From Lactococcus lactis (GTDB lineage Bacteria > Bacillota > Bacilli > Lactobacillales > Streptococcaceae): a stretch of DNA of 64,000 nucleotides. Location: assembly GCF_029023865.1 (NCBI RefSeq), contig NZ_CP118969.1, positions 1,426,001 to 1,490,000 of the forward strand, in the 5' to 3' direction. Below are positions 1-7,628 of the stretch, in pieces. Under the pieces are notes generated by a model that saw nothing but the letters and a program-made list of their open reading frames with translations, was not told the origin of the DNA and did no database searches. The position numbers were made by a program, and so were the translations under genes. Each line of letters starts with the position of its first letter. The stretch's first letter is position 1.

Positions 1-1326
1 TGCTAATCCTAATTCTTGCACCGTAAGTTGAAGTGAACCATCACCAATAAATAAAAGGTGTCTGCTTTCTTTATCTGCAATTTGGCTTCCTAATGCTGCT
101 GGGAATGTATATCCAATTGATCCCCATAAGGGTTGACCAATAAAATGACTCTTTGGTTTTAAGAAAATTGATGAAGCGCCAAAGAATGATGTCCCTTGTT
201 CAGCAACGATTGTTTCATTGCTTTGAGTTAGGTTTTCAACTGCTTGCCATAGGCGGTCTTGTGATAAAAGCGCATTTGATGGAACAAAGTCTTCTTGCTT
301 TTTATCGATATATTTTCCTTTGTATTCTATTTCGCTTAGGTCTAAGAGAGAGGAGATGAGGGATTCAAAATCAAAATTTTGGATGCTTTCGTTAAATATT
401 TTTCCTTCATCTATATTCAGTGAAATCATTTTATTTTCATTTAAATGATGAGTGAAGGCTCCTGTTGAAGAGTCTGTGAGTTTAACTCCAAGCATCAGGA
501 TGAAGTCGGCTGATTCCACGAATTCTTTAAGATTAGGCTCTGAGAGTTTACCATTATAGATTCCTAAAAATGAAGGGAGAGCTTCATCAACTGAACTTTT
601 TCCAAAGTTTAATGTCGTAATAGGTAGTTTTGTCTTTGAAATAAATTGAGAGACTGTTTTTTCTAAGCCAAAACTAATTATTTCATGTCCTGTAATCACG
701 ATTGGTTTTTTGGCATTTTTCAAGCTTTCTTGAATTTTGTTCAAGATCTCTTGGTCACTTGTATTTGAAGTTGAGTTTTCTTTTTTCAAAGGGAGTGAGG
801 GTTTCTCTGCTTTTGCAGCAGCAACATCAACTGGTAAGTTGATATAGACAGGTTTTCTTTCTTTTAATAGTGCAGAAAGTACTCGGTCAATTTCAACGGT
901 TGCATTTTCTGCTGTCAGTAAAGTTCGAGCTGCTGTAACAGGTTCGTGCATTTTCATAAAGTGTTTAAAATCACCGTCAGCCAGCGTATGATGAACAAAT
1001 TTTCCTTCATTTTGAACTTTTGATGTAGGTGATCCCACTATTTCTACTACTGGTAAATTTTCGGCGTAACTTCCTGCTAATCCATTAACTGCACTCAATT
1101 CACCTACTCCAAAGGTTGTAAGAAATGCGGCAGCTTTTTTAGTACGAGCATAGCCATCAGCCATATATGAAGCATTTAATTCATTAGCATTTCCGACCCA
1201 TTTCATATCCTTGCGGGAAATAATTTGATCTAAAAATTGTAAGTTATAGTCTCCAGGGACTCCAAAAATTTCTTCAATTCCTAACTCGTGTAATCGGTCT
1301 AATAGGTAATCTCCTACTGTATACAT
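1..1326 (-). CDS. kivD: Branched-chain alpha-keto acid decarboxylase, cut by window start
   Basis: Thiamine-diphosphate decarboxylase that converts branched-chain 2-keto acids (such as ketoisovalerate and ketoisocaproate) to aldehydes. The frame is open from the ATG at 1326 to base 1, giving 442 of roughly 548 residues; the C-terminus lies outside the window. I translated it by hand and found no in-frame stop. The N-terminus reads MYTVGDYLLDRLHELGIEEI, followed by the family Glu in NANELNASYMADGYAR, and the GDGS that opens the TPP-binding motif is visible near the edge. A GGAGG ribosome site lies just upstream. Close paralogues are indolepyruvate and pyruvate decarboxylases, but the sequence reads most like lactococcal KivD. 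It is divergent from a MarR gene and shares a palindromic control region with it. Confidence 0.88.
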   Translation of the reverse strand, partial: MYTVGDYLLDRLHELGIEEIFGVPGDYNLQFLDQIISRKDMKWVGNANELNASYMADGYARTKKAAAFLTTFGVGELSAVNGLAGSYAENLPVVEIVGSPTSKVQNEGKFVHHTLADGDFKHFMKMHEPVTAARTLLTAENATVEIDRVLSALLKERKPVYINLPVDVAAAKAEKPSLPLKKENSTSNTSDQEILNKIQESLKNAKKPIVITGHEIISFGLEKTVSQFISKTKLPITTLNFGKSSVDEALPSFLGIYNGKLSEPNLKEFVESADFILMLGVKLTDSSTGAFTHHLNENKMISLNIDEGKIFNESIQNFDFESLISSLLDLSEIEYKGKYIDKKQEDFVPSNALLSQDRLWQAVENLTQSNETIVAEQGTSFFGASSIFLKPKSHFIGQPLWGSIGYTFPAALGSQIADKESRHLLFIGDGSLQLTVQELGLA

Positions 1327-1355
1327 CGCATTCCTCCATATTTTATTATATATTG

Positions 1356-1370
1356 GTCAATCAACTTGAC
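1356..1370. promoter_or_regulatory. Second GTCAA-N5-TTGAC site in the kivD leader
   Basis: The same half-site and spacing as the main palindrome core recur at 1356-1370, 45 bp away, just downstream of the predicted kivD start of transcription. This suggests a second operator acting on kivD only. Confidence 0.45.
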
Positions 1371-1376
1371 ATTTAT

Positions 1377-1405
1377 AGAATAACGCTTTTCTTTAAATAA
1401 GTCAA
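1377..1405 (-). promoter_or_regulatory. kivD promoter
   Basis: On the minus strand TTGACT (1400-1405) and TATTCT (1377-1382) are separated by 17 bp, placing the start of transcription near 1370. The -35 hexamer lies inside the left arm of the large palindrome at 1392-1424. Confidence 0.6.
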
Positions 1406-1424
1406 CGATATTGACTTATTTAAA
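1392..1424. promoter_or_regulatory. Palindromic operator between kivD and marR
   Basis: Perfect 14-bp inverted repeat, arms 1392-1405 and 1411-1424, with a 5-bp spacer. The core is GTCAA-N5-TTGAC. The left arm contains the kivD -35 and the right arm contains the marR -35, so one bound dimer could block both promoters. The neighbouring MarR protein is the natural candidate ligand (inference). Confidence 0.65.
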
Positions 1425-1438
1425 TTATCAAGTATAAT
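1411..1438 (+). promoter_or_regulatory. marR promoter
   Basis: TTGACT (1411-1416), a 16-bp spacer and a consensus TATAAT (1433-1438). The -35 is embedded in the right arm of the palindrome, as expected for autoregulation. Confidence 0.65.
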
Positions 1439-1460
1439 AGACTAATAAAAGGAGTGGGTT

Positions 1461-1931
1461 ATGACTAAAGAAAACTCAGAAGTAAACGATAACTTAAATT
1501 TTACTAGAGATTTGGCTTTATTTTACTTCGGATACCGTGCATTTATTAAACAAGAGGACGACCTAGTACTTTCTTACGAGATTCGTCAAGTACATCGGCG
1601 AATTATATTTTTCATTGGAAGACTTCCTGGCTTGACCGTTAATGAATTACTTGAAGTGCTTGATATTTCTAAACAAGCTTTGAACGGTCCTATGAATGAT
1701 TTAAAAGAAAAAGAATTGGTTCATTTCAAGCCAAATGAAAATGACAAAAGAATCAAACAGCTTTATCTGACCGAACAAGGAAACATGTTAGATGAACGTA
1801 TGAATGAAAATCAAATCAATAAAATGAAGCAATATTTTAGTGAATCTGGCGATAAAGAGGGCAGTTTTTGGACTAAGGTCATGGAATTATATGCCAATGA
1901 AATTGGTGAAAAATATGTCAATCGTTTATAA
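1461..1931 (+). CDS. MarR-family transcriptional regulator
   Basis: A 156-residue protein of typical MarR length. The central winged helix reads LPGLTVNELLEVLDISKQAL followed by the wing (LVHFKPNENDKRIKQLYLTEQG), the classic MarR DNA-binding layout. The start is supported by AAAAGGAGTGGGTT directly before the ATG. It is divergent from kivD, and a perfect palindrome covers both -35 elements, so it probably represses itself and kivD. Ligand unknown. There are no cysteines, so thiol-based redox sensing is ruled out. Confidence 0.85.
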   Translation: MTKENSEVNDNLNFTRDLALFYFGYRAFIKQEDDLVLSYEIRQVHRRIIFFIGRLPGLTVNELLEVLDISKQALNGPMNDLKEKELVHFKPNENDKRIKQLYLTEQGNMLDERMNENQINKMKQYFSESGDKEGSFWTKVMELYANEIGEKYVNRL

Positions 1932-1981
1932 GGTCTTAATCAGACTACTATCAATTACAAGTGAAAGTTAAATAGATATCA

Positions 1982-2803
1982 ATGAATACACATCAACTTG
2001 AAATTTTTTATCATGTAGCAAAATTTCAGTCAATATCAAGGGCAGCAGAGGCACTTTATATGAGTCAGCCAGCTGTCAGTAGCCAAATCAAAAAACTTGA
2101 GTCTGCTTATGGTGTTCACCTAATCGAAAAAAATGGTCAGGGAATCCAGCTGACAGCTCTTGGAATTCAGCTTTATGAAATTATTCGCTCCTTTTTTGAG
2201 AACGCTATTGTTTCCGCAGAATCACTCTTAAAAAATTCTTCTGTTCTCCGGATTTCAGGAAATTTTTTAATGACAAATTTTGTAATTCCTCAAATTTTCG
2301 ATCATGAAACTAATCAGGCTAACTTAATTATCAAAAGCACTTCTTCTTTTAATGCGCTGACAGAATTGAAAAATGGTTACTGTGATTTGGCACTTATTAG
2401 TGCTTCTAGTCAGCCCGTTCTGTCAGCAGATATTTCGGTCAAAAAAATTTTTGATGATGAAATTATTTCTGTCAGTAAAAAACCACTAGAAAGAGAAGTC
2501 ACTTCTCTTATTGTCAGTAAAAGTAAAATTGATGTTTACAAAATATTGGAAAAAAATAATCCATTATTTTCACACTTACCTTATACTGCAGTTGAGTCGA
2601 CTCAAGATGCCCTCTCAAATATTAATATTAATAAAAATAGTGCAACTTTCATTTCTGCTCGTTTTCTAAAATATTTTGAAAAAGATTATAACTATCACTA
2701 TACTGGAGTTAAAAATGGTTTTTATGCCCTCTATAAATCAAACAATTTTCATACTGATGAAATTTTAAAGCTTATCGAAATGATAAAGTCTTCTACTAAA
2801 TAA
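1982..2803 (+). CDS. LysR-family transcriptional regulator
   Basis: 273 residues. The N-terminal helix-turn-helix reads MNTHQLEIFYHVAKFQSISR, then AAEALYMSQPAVSSQIKKLE, which is diagnostic of LysR. The remainder is a periplasmic-binding-protein-like effector domain, somewhat shorter than the usual 290-300 residues. It starts 50 bp after marR with only a weak ribosome site and could be co-transcribed. LysR regulators often control a divergent neighbour, but here the next gene downstream (an esterase) is convergent, so the target is not evident from position. A terminator follows at 2811. Confidence 0.85.
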   Translation: MNTHQLEIFYHVAKFQSISRAAEALYMSQPAVSSQIKKLESAYGVHLIEKNGQGIQLTALGIQLYEIIRSFFENAIVSAESLLKNSSVLRISGNFLMTNFVIPQIFDHETNQANLIIKSTSSFNALTELKNGYCDLALISASSQPVLSADISVKKIFDDEIISVSKKPLEREVTSLIVSKSKIDVYKILEKNNPLFSHLPYTAVESTQDALSNININKNSATFISARFLKYFEKDYNYHYTGVKNGFYALYKSNNFHTDEILKLIEMIKSSTK

Positions 2804-2810
2804 ATTAAAA

Positions 2811-2836
2811 AACAATCAACTACTGAGTTGATTGTT
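2811..2836. terminator. Bidirectional terminator between lysR-type gene and esterase
   Basis: 11-bp perfect stem AACAATCAACT/AGTTGATTGTT with a 4-nt loop, followed by T-runs on both strands. It serves the two convergent genes. Confidence 0.8.
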
Positions 2837-2843
2837 TTTATCA

Positions 2844-3617
2844 TTAGATATAACGTTTCAAAAAGTTTAAAAGATTAGGCCAAATGTCATCAATATAAGT
2901 CTCCCCATGTCTTGAACCGTTAAGTAGACAAGTTTCTACTGGAATTTGCTCTTGTCGCAATAGTTCTGCTAATTTTTGATGTTCATAAGTAGGAACAAGC
3001 TCATTCATTGAGTTGCAAAGCAAGCCCGGTCCACTCTTTTTAGTTACTTTAGAAAAAATAGAGGCCTTTTCTAAACTATCATCATTTATTGACGCCAGTA
3101 AGTTTTCGATAATCCACTTATAGTAAGAATCATTGGCTCCCGCTTGGTCAATCTTCTTACTGGGTAAGTCTGGAGCAATGATTAATTGTTTAGGAATCGT
3201 TTCCTTATGATTTTCATAAAACCCCTTTAAATCTAAAAGTCCTGACAGACTGACAAAGGGGCGACCTTTTGTCAGTCCCAAATAAGCAGCTAAATGTCCA
3301 CCTGTTGAGCCACCAATAAAAGCGATGTTATCAGCCTTGAAATCTGGGATATTTTTAAGAAGCCAAGTGTAGGCAGCTTCAACATCCTCATCTTGGGTTG
3401 GAAAAAGATTTTTAGCTTGTGTGGCCAAACGATAATTCAGAGCTGCAACCTGATAACCTTCGATAGCTAATCCTGTGGCAACTTCTTTTTCTTTGCCTTT
3501 GTCTCCTTGCCACCAACCGCCTCCATGAATCAATACTAAAGTTTTTCCGTTCCATTCTTTTGGCTGATAGAGGTCAAGCGCTTGTAATTCATCTTTACCA
3601 TAATTAAAAGTTTTCAT
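2844..3617 (-). CDS. Alpha/beta-hydrolase esterase (HGGG type)
   Basis: 257 residues. The oxyanion-hole motif LIHGGGWWQGD lies near residues 29-39 and the nucleophile elbow GGSTGG near residue 102, with a late His in SRHGETYID. This is the hormone-sensitive-lipase/carboxylesterase type. No signal peptide is visible, so it is probably cytoplasmic. The start is backed by TTAGGAGGAAATAAG before the ATG. The substrate is unknown; relatives hydrolyse short-chain esters. Confidence 0.8.
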   Translation of the reverse strand: MKTFNYGKDELQALDLYQPKEWNGKTLVLIHGGGWWQGDKGKEKEVATGLAIEGYQVAALNYRLATQAKNLFPTQDEDVEAAYTWLLKNIPDFKADNIAFIGGSTGGHLAAYLGLTKGRPFVSLSGLLDLKGFYENHKETIPKQLIIAPDLPSKKIDQAGANDSYYKWIIENLLASINDDSLEKASIFSKVTKKSGPGLLCNSMNELVPTYEHQKLAELLRQEQIPVETCLLNGSRHGETYIDDIWPNLLNFLKRYI

Positions 3618-3663
3618 CTTATTTCCTCCTAACTAAATTGTATTTCTAATTCAACTATCACAA

Positions 3664-3692
3664 GACCTCCTCAAAGTTAGTTTGAGAAGGTC
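3664..3692 (-). terminator. Hairpin downstream of the 65-residue gene
   Basis: Arms GACCTCCTCAAA (3664-3675) and TTTGAGAAGGTC (3681-3692) pair with one mismatch. It lies between the small gene and the esterase on the minus strand. The T-run on that strand is weak, so termination may be partial. Confidence 0.5.
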
Positions 3693-3723
3693 ATTTTGTT
3701 TCTTAATTTCGTTTGTAAATAGA

Positions 3724-3921
3724 TTATTTGTTTAATTTGAAGTACAAATCAGCAATATTACCTGTAAAATCATAAGGTTTTTCATCGATAAGAACTTCAA
3801 CTACTTTTGCATAATCATCAATTGCTGGAATTTCAAGGTTTTGTTGACGAATAAAGTCATTAGCATCAATAAATTCTTTGTTCAATGTGCGACCATCCAA
3901 AGTTTTAAATGTAATTTTCAT
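3724..3921 (-). CDS. Small conserved protein, DUF4649-like
   Basis: 65 residues, acidic and soluble, with no signal peptide or membrane segment. It opens MKITFKTLDGRTLNKEF and resembles the short DUF4649 proteins of streptococci (family assignment from memory, moderate). A good ribosome site (GAAAGAGGTAATAAA) precedes the ATG. Function unknown. Confidence 0.7.
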   Translation of the reverse strand: MKITFKTLDGRTLNKEFIDANDFIRQQNLEIPAIDDYAKVVEVLIDEKPYDFTGNIADLYFKLNK

Positions 3922-4050
3922 TTTATTACCTCTTTCAGATTTAATTATAAGTCAAAAGCAAATTGATGTCAATTAATTACGATATAATAATATGAAATAA
4001 AAAATATTACATCAAAGAAAATCTATTTAATTTTTTATCTTTTTTAAAAA

Positions 4051-4085
4051 TGGCGCAAAGTGCCCTAAATTTGGCGTCAAATGTC
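4051..4085 (+). promoter_or_regulatory. Paired direct repeats, likely AraC-type activator site
   Basis: TGGCGCAAAGTGCC (4051-4064) and TGGCGTCAAATGTC (4072-4085) share 10 of 14 bases and start exactly 21 bp apart, two helical turns. They lie immediately upstream of a promoter with a good -10 (TATAAT, 4110-4115) but no recognisable -35. That layout fits activation by the AraC-family regulator encoded two genes on. Confidence 0.55.
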
Positions 4086-4144
4086 ATTTTATTCTTGCTA
4101 AATTTTATCTATAATAGTTTTATAATTAATAAAGGAGAATAGAT

Positions 4145-4957
4145 ATGGCAATTATATTAATCACAGGAGCAAGTAGTGGGATTGGCTATCAAACAGCAGA
4201 GCTTTTAGCTCAGAATGGACATAAGGTTTATGGTGCGGCACGAAGAATGGACAAACTTGAGAAATTAAAAAGCGTAGGGGTCGAGCCAATTTATCTAGAT
4301 ATTACAAATGAAGAATCTTGTCGTAAATTGGTAGATACAATAATTGACAACGAAGGACAAATTGATATACTAATTAATAATGCGGGTTATGGTTCTTATG
4401 GGGCAATCGAAGATGTTCCGCTTGAAGAGGCCAAACGTCAATTTGAGGTAAATTTATTTGGACTAGCTGCTCTAACTAAACTAGTCTTACCTCACATGCG
4501 TCACCAAAAAGCTGGCCGGATTATTAATATTTCTTCAATGGGCGGTAGATTCACAACCTATTTTGGTGCTTGGTATCATGCAACGAAATATGCCCTAGAA
4601 GCTTTTAGCGATGCCCTCCGGATGGAAGTTAAACCCTTTGGCATTGATGTTTCTTTAATTGAACCAGGAGGAATTAAAACCAATTGGGGATTAATCGCAG
4701 CCGATCATTTAGCGGAGTCTGCCAAAGGAGGAACTTACGAAGAAGCCGCCTTAAAAACAGCTACCGGTATGAGAAAACAGTATTCTGGGAACATGATGTC
4801 TGACCCTAAAATAATTTCAAAAACGATTTCAAAGGCAGTCAGCTCAAAAAGGATGAGAGCTCGTTATTTAATCGGTTTTGGAGCAAAGCCCCTTGTCTTT
4901 CTTCATACCATTCTGCCAACAAGAATTTTTGATTGGCTAATCATGCGGGCCAGTTAA
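4145..4957 (+). CDS. Short-chain dehydrogenase/reductase
   Basis: 270 residues of the classical SDR fold. The nucleotide-binding motif TGASSGIG is at residues 7-14, NNAGYG near residue 80, the catalytic Ser in INISSMGG and the Tyr/Lys pair in YHATK. The Arg pair after the first strand (AARRMDK) suggests NADP(H). It resembles the YqjQ/oxidoreductase group acting on lipid-like or steroid-like alcohols, but the substrate cannot be told from sequence. A strong ribosome site (AAAGGAGAATAGAT) precedes the ATG. It is followed after 16 bp by an AraC regulator, probably in one operon. Confidence 0.85.
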   Translation: MAIILITGASSGIGYQTAELLAQNGHKVYGAARRMDKLEKLKSVGVEPIYLDITNEESCRKLVDTIIDNEGQIDILINNAGYGSYGAIEDVPLEEAKRQFEVNLFGLAALTKLVLPHMRHQKAGRIINISSMGGRFTTYFGAWYHATKYALEAFSDALRMEVKPFGIDVSLIEPGGIKTNWGLIAADHLAESAKGGTYEEAALKTATGMRKQYSGNMMSDPKIISKTISKAVSSKRMRARYLIGFGAKPLVFLHTILPTRIFDWLIMRAS

Positions 4958-4973
4958 TAAAATAAGGAAAATT

Positions 4974-5948
4974 ATGAAAATAAGTATTGACCAACAGTTT
5001 CAAAACTTTCTCGAATTACATCATTTAGATTTGAACCTTCTTTTAGAAGAAGCCCAAATTCCAAATTTGCTTTGGAAAGAGGAAATTGTTTTAACGAATC
5101 AACAATTTTATAAATTTCAAGAGGTCCTATCAAAAAAATTGACTGATGAACAACTTCTTTTGATAAGTGATGTCCAAAATTTTGGATTATTTATGCCCAT
5201 CTTTTTCGTCGCTCTTTCTTCTGCAAATGGCTTACAAGCTATAAAACGTTTGGCAAAATATAAAAATGTCATTGCTCCAGTTGAAATTAAAGTCAGTATT
5301 CAAGAAAAACATGTTCAAGTTGAATTAAATGATATTTCTGAAATACAAAATCTTTCACGTTTTTCTTTATTTAATGAGCAACTTATTATTTTAAGTATTC
5401 TAAGAACTGGAACAGGCCAAAATATTATTCCTGAAAAAGTAATCAGTCCTTATCCATTCAGTTCTTCAATTTTGGAAGTTTTTGGGATTTCTCCTGAGCT
5501 TTCAAAAAATGATAATCTTTTGAGTTTTAATCTCCAAGATTTAGAACTACCTTTTTTGACCAGAAATAATAGTATGTGGCGGATGATAGAACCCGAACTG
5601 AATCGTCAGCTGGAAGAAATCAAAACTCCTTCTGACTTCATCAATAGCCTTCATAAAGAAGTCCAACTCTTGATTCCTTCTGGAGACTGTTCCATTCAAA
5701 ATGTAGCAAGAAAACTAGGAATTAGTAGCAGAACCCTTCAAAGAAATCTTGCACAAGCTGGTACTACTTTTAAAGTCGAGTTACAATCCGTTCAGAAAAA
5801 AATGGCTCTCCATTTTTCAAAGGATTTAAATCTCACAACTGATGAAATTTCTTATCTCTTAGGATATTCTGAGGTCAGTTCTTTCACTCGAGCTTTTCGT
5901 AAATGGACGGGAATGACTCTGAATCAATATCGGAAAAAACTGATTTAA
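4974..5948 (+). CDS. AraC-family transcriptional regulator
   Basis: 324 residues. The C-terminal double helix-turn-helix is clear: [20 protein letters not shown], then the second helix pair ending [19 protein letters not shown]. The long N-terminal part fits the arabinose-binding-like domain of the OruR/VirF group, which typically binds paired direct repeats. Such a pair lies upstream of the preceding SDR gene (4051-4085), so the operon is probably self-activated. The inducer is unknown. Confidence 0.87.
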   Translation: MKISIDQQFQNFLELHHLDLNLLLEEAQIPNLLWKEEIVLTNQQFYKFQEVLSKKLTDEQLLLISDVQNFGLFMPIFFVALSSANGLQAIKRLAKYKNVIAPVEIKVSIQEKHVQVELNDISEIQNLSRFSLFNEQLIILSILRTGTGQNIIPEKVISPYPFSSSILEVFGISPELSKNDNLLSFNLQDLELPFLTRNNSMWRMIEPELNRQLEEIKTPSDFINSLHKEVQLLIPSGDCSIQNVARKLGISSRTLQRNLAQAGTTFKVELQSVQKKMALHFSKDLNLTTDEISYLLGYSEVSSFTRAFRKWTGMTLNQYRKKLI

Positions 5949-5953
5949 AATAA

Positions 5954-5975
5954 AAACTAGGACAATATCCTAGTT
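5954..5975 (+). terminator. Terminator after the SDR-AraC operon
   Basis: AAACTAGGA/TCCTAGTTT stem (9 bp) with a short loop, followed by a T-rich tract. Confidence 0.75.
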
Positions 5976-6096
5976 TATTTCATTTATCGCATAACTTTTG
6001 GATTAGTAAAGCTGTCAGAAGAGCCGTCACTTGGAGAAGAAAACTCTGACTAACTATGATAGAATATTAGTAAAATCTAAAACAGGAGGGATTATA

Positions 6097-6633
6097 ATGG
6101 CAAGAGCCCAATCCAAAGAGGAATTAATTACTTTTTCTGAAGAAAGTTGGCAGAAATTATGTTCACTAATCAATTCATTAAACGAAGAAACAAAAAATAC
6201 CAATTTTACCTTTAAAGTTGAAGATAAAAAAGAAAAGCATTGGGCAAGAGATAAAAATCTAAGAGACGTCATGGTTCATCTCTATGAGTGGCATCAGTTA
6301 TTAATCAACTTTGTCAAAAAAAATAAAAGAGGAGAGAAAACGCCCTTTCTGCCCTCTCCTTATAATTGGAAAAATTATGGTGAAATGAATGATAATTTTC
6401 AAATAAATGGGCAAAAAAAATCATTATCTGAGATAACACTACAACTTTCTGAAAGCCATATGGAGCTAATCACCCTCATTGAAAATTTTTCAAACAAAGA
6501 ATTGTTCACAAAAAAATATTTTGATTGGACAGGTTCAACTAGTCTGGGTCAATATTTTCAGTCTTCTATGTCATCGCACTACGAGTGGGCTTATAAAAAA
6601 ATTAAATTACACAAAAAAACCTCAGAACTATGA
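6097..6633 (+). CDS. ClbS/DfsB-family (DUF1706) four-helix protein
   Basis: 178 residues from the ATG at 6097, chosen because ACAGGAGGGATTATA sits just upstream; a longer frame from 6031 has no ribosome site. The sequence begins MARAQSKEELITFSEESWQKL and contains the WARDKNLRDVMVHLYEWHQL stretch typical of the DinB-like DfsB/ClbS family. Members include the colibactin-resistance hydrolase ClbS, but most are uncharacterised; I do not infer a substrate. A terminator follows directly. Confidence 0.75.
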   Translation: MARAQSKEELITFSEESWQKLCSLINSLNEETKNTNFTFKVEDKKEKHWARDKNLRDVMVHLYEWHQLLINFVKKNKRGEKTPFLPSPYNWKNYGEMNDNFQINGQKKSLSEITLQLSESHMELITLIENFSNKELFTKKYFDWTGSTSLGQYFQSSMSSHYEWAYKKIKLHKKTSEL

Positions 6634-6641
6634 GGTTTTTT
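6616..6641 (+). terminator. Terminator of the DfsB-like gene
   Basis: AAAACCTCA/TGAGGTTTT stem, 6-nt loop, then a T-run. The 5' arm overlaps the last codons of the gene. Confidence 0.8.
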
Positions 6642-6688
6642 ATTTTTATTATTAGTTTCTTGAGTTTAATCATTTCTGTCAGTAAATT

Positions 6689-7012
6689 TTACTGACAAGA
6701 ACAGTCCTGACAGTCTTCTTCACATCCGAGATTTTGAAAACTTAAACCAGTGATTTCTGTCAAATCTTCCACCATTGGATAGTCACCAATCAATGTTATT
6801 TCGCCATCTACAAGGGTCAGAGGTAAGACATCCTTTTTTCCCAACATTTGTGTCACTTGAGGATAGTTTTGAAAAATTTCTGACTGATTCTTTAAATTAT
6901 AACGTGCCATTTGCAAGTCTTCACCACATTTAAAAGCAGCAAAAACTTGGGTTAATGTCATCATTTCATTACTAAATTCGGGAATATCTTCCTCAAAAAG
7001 TTCAATTTTCAT
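6689..7012 (-). CDS. ArsD-like thioredoxin-fold protein
   Basis: 107 residues. The body matches the ArsD family layout: an N-terminal strand, the ARYNLKNQSEIFQNYPQV segment, then LPLTLVDGEITLIGDYP. ArsD is an arsenite metallochaperone/repressor that uses Cys12, Cys13 and Cys18. Those cysteines are absent here (the region reads PEFSNEMMTLT). A different cluster, CEEDCQDCSC, sits at the extreme C-terminus. No other ars genes are nearby, so a direct arsenic role is doubtful. It lies 58 bp after the Spx-like gene on the same strand and may be co-transcribed. Confidence 0.65.
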   Translation of the reverse strand: MKIELFEEDIPEFSNEMMTLTQVFAAFKCGEDLQMARYNLKNQSEIFQNYPQVTQMLGKKDVLPLTLVDGEITLIGDYPMVEDLTEITGLSFQNLGCEEDCQDCSCQ

Positions 7013-7070
7013 CTTAATGTCCTGTCTTTTGTCATTAAAATTATTATATCAAAAGAGCAGGGCAAATTCA

Positions 7071-7442
7071 CTAACGGAGACGCCAAGGAATAAAGGTCCG
7101 AATATCTTCGTTATTATAACCTATAAGTAAACGGCGGTCATCAAAAGTAATTGGTGAACGCAATAATTGCTGATTTTTCAAAATAAATTGAATCATTTGC
7201 TCCGTCGAAATTTGGTCCATATCACAAGAACTTCTTAGTTCCGAATAAAGTTTGGGTGCTTTTGATTCCGAAACAATAATTTCTTCAAAACCTTTATTTG
7301 AAAGCTCTAAAACTCTGACAATATCTTCTTTGCATAATGAAGTTTTGGAAATGACAACATAAGGAATATTTCGCTTTTTAAACCAACTGGTAACGCGCTC
7401 AGCTGACTGGTTTGAACTTGATTTTTGGTAGATTTTAATCAT
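7071..7442 (-). CDS. Spx/ArsC-family protein lacking the CxxC switch
   Basis: 123 residues from the ATG at 7442, which has GAGGAG at good spacing. The Spx core is clear: an early IKIYQKSS strand and a late LLRSPITFDDRRLLIGYNNEDIRTF motif. In Spx the redox switch is Cys10-x-x-Cys13; here both positions are Ser (KSSSNQS). Spx proteins bind the RNA polymerase alpha subunit and redirect transcription under stress; this one should be redox-blind at that site. Two other Cys remain (around residues 37 and 73). L. lactis carries several Spx paralogues; I cannot say which named one this is. Confidence 0.75.
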   Translation of the reverse strand: MIKIYQKSSSNQSAERVTSWFKKRNIPYVVISKTSLCKEDIVRVLELSNKGFEEIIVSESKAPKLYSELRSSCDMDQISTEQMIQFILKNQQLLRSPITFDDRRLLIGYNNEDIRTFIPWRLR

Positions 7443-7535
7443 CTTCACGCTCCTCTCCTTTATAAAATCTATTGTAACTCATTTTTGCGATTAAAAATTC
7501 AGACTTGAGATGTATTTCTTAATTTTAATTTATTT

Positions 7536-7588
7536 TTGTCAGTAAATTTTTAGAATATTTTTACTGACAGATTCTGTCAGTAATTTTT
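7536..7588. repeat. TTACTGACA-motif cluster
   Basis: Three copies of TTACTGACA in both orientations (TTGTCAGTAA, TTACTGACAG, CTGTCAGTAA) packed between the spx-like gene and the pabB terminator. One of many such clusters in the window. Confidence 0.7.
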
Positions 7589-7592
7589 GCCC

Positions 7593-7622
7593 CAAAAAAG
7601 CCCTTGGTCAGTAAAACCAAGG
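7593..7622 (-). terminator. Terminator of pabA-pabB
   Basis: On the minus strand CCTTGG/CCAAGG stem followed by GGGC and a T6 run. The loop contains another TTACTGAC motif. Confidence 0.7.
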
Positions 7623-7628
7623 ACTATA

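Noticed and set aside
6689-7012. Arsenic resistance function for the ArsD-like gene
   Set aside because: The As(III)-binding N-terminal cysteines are missing and no arsA, arsB or arsR gene is near.
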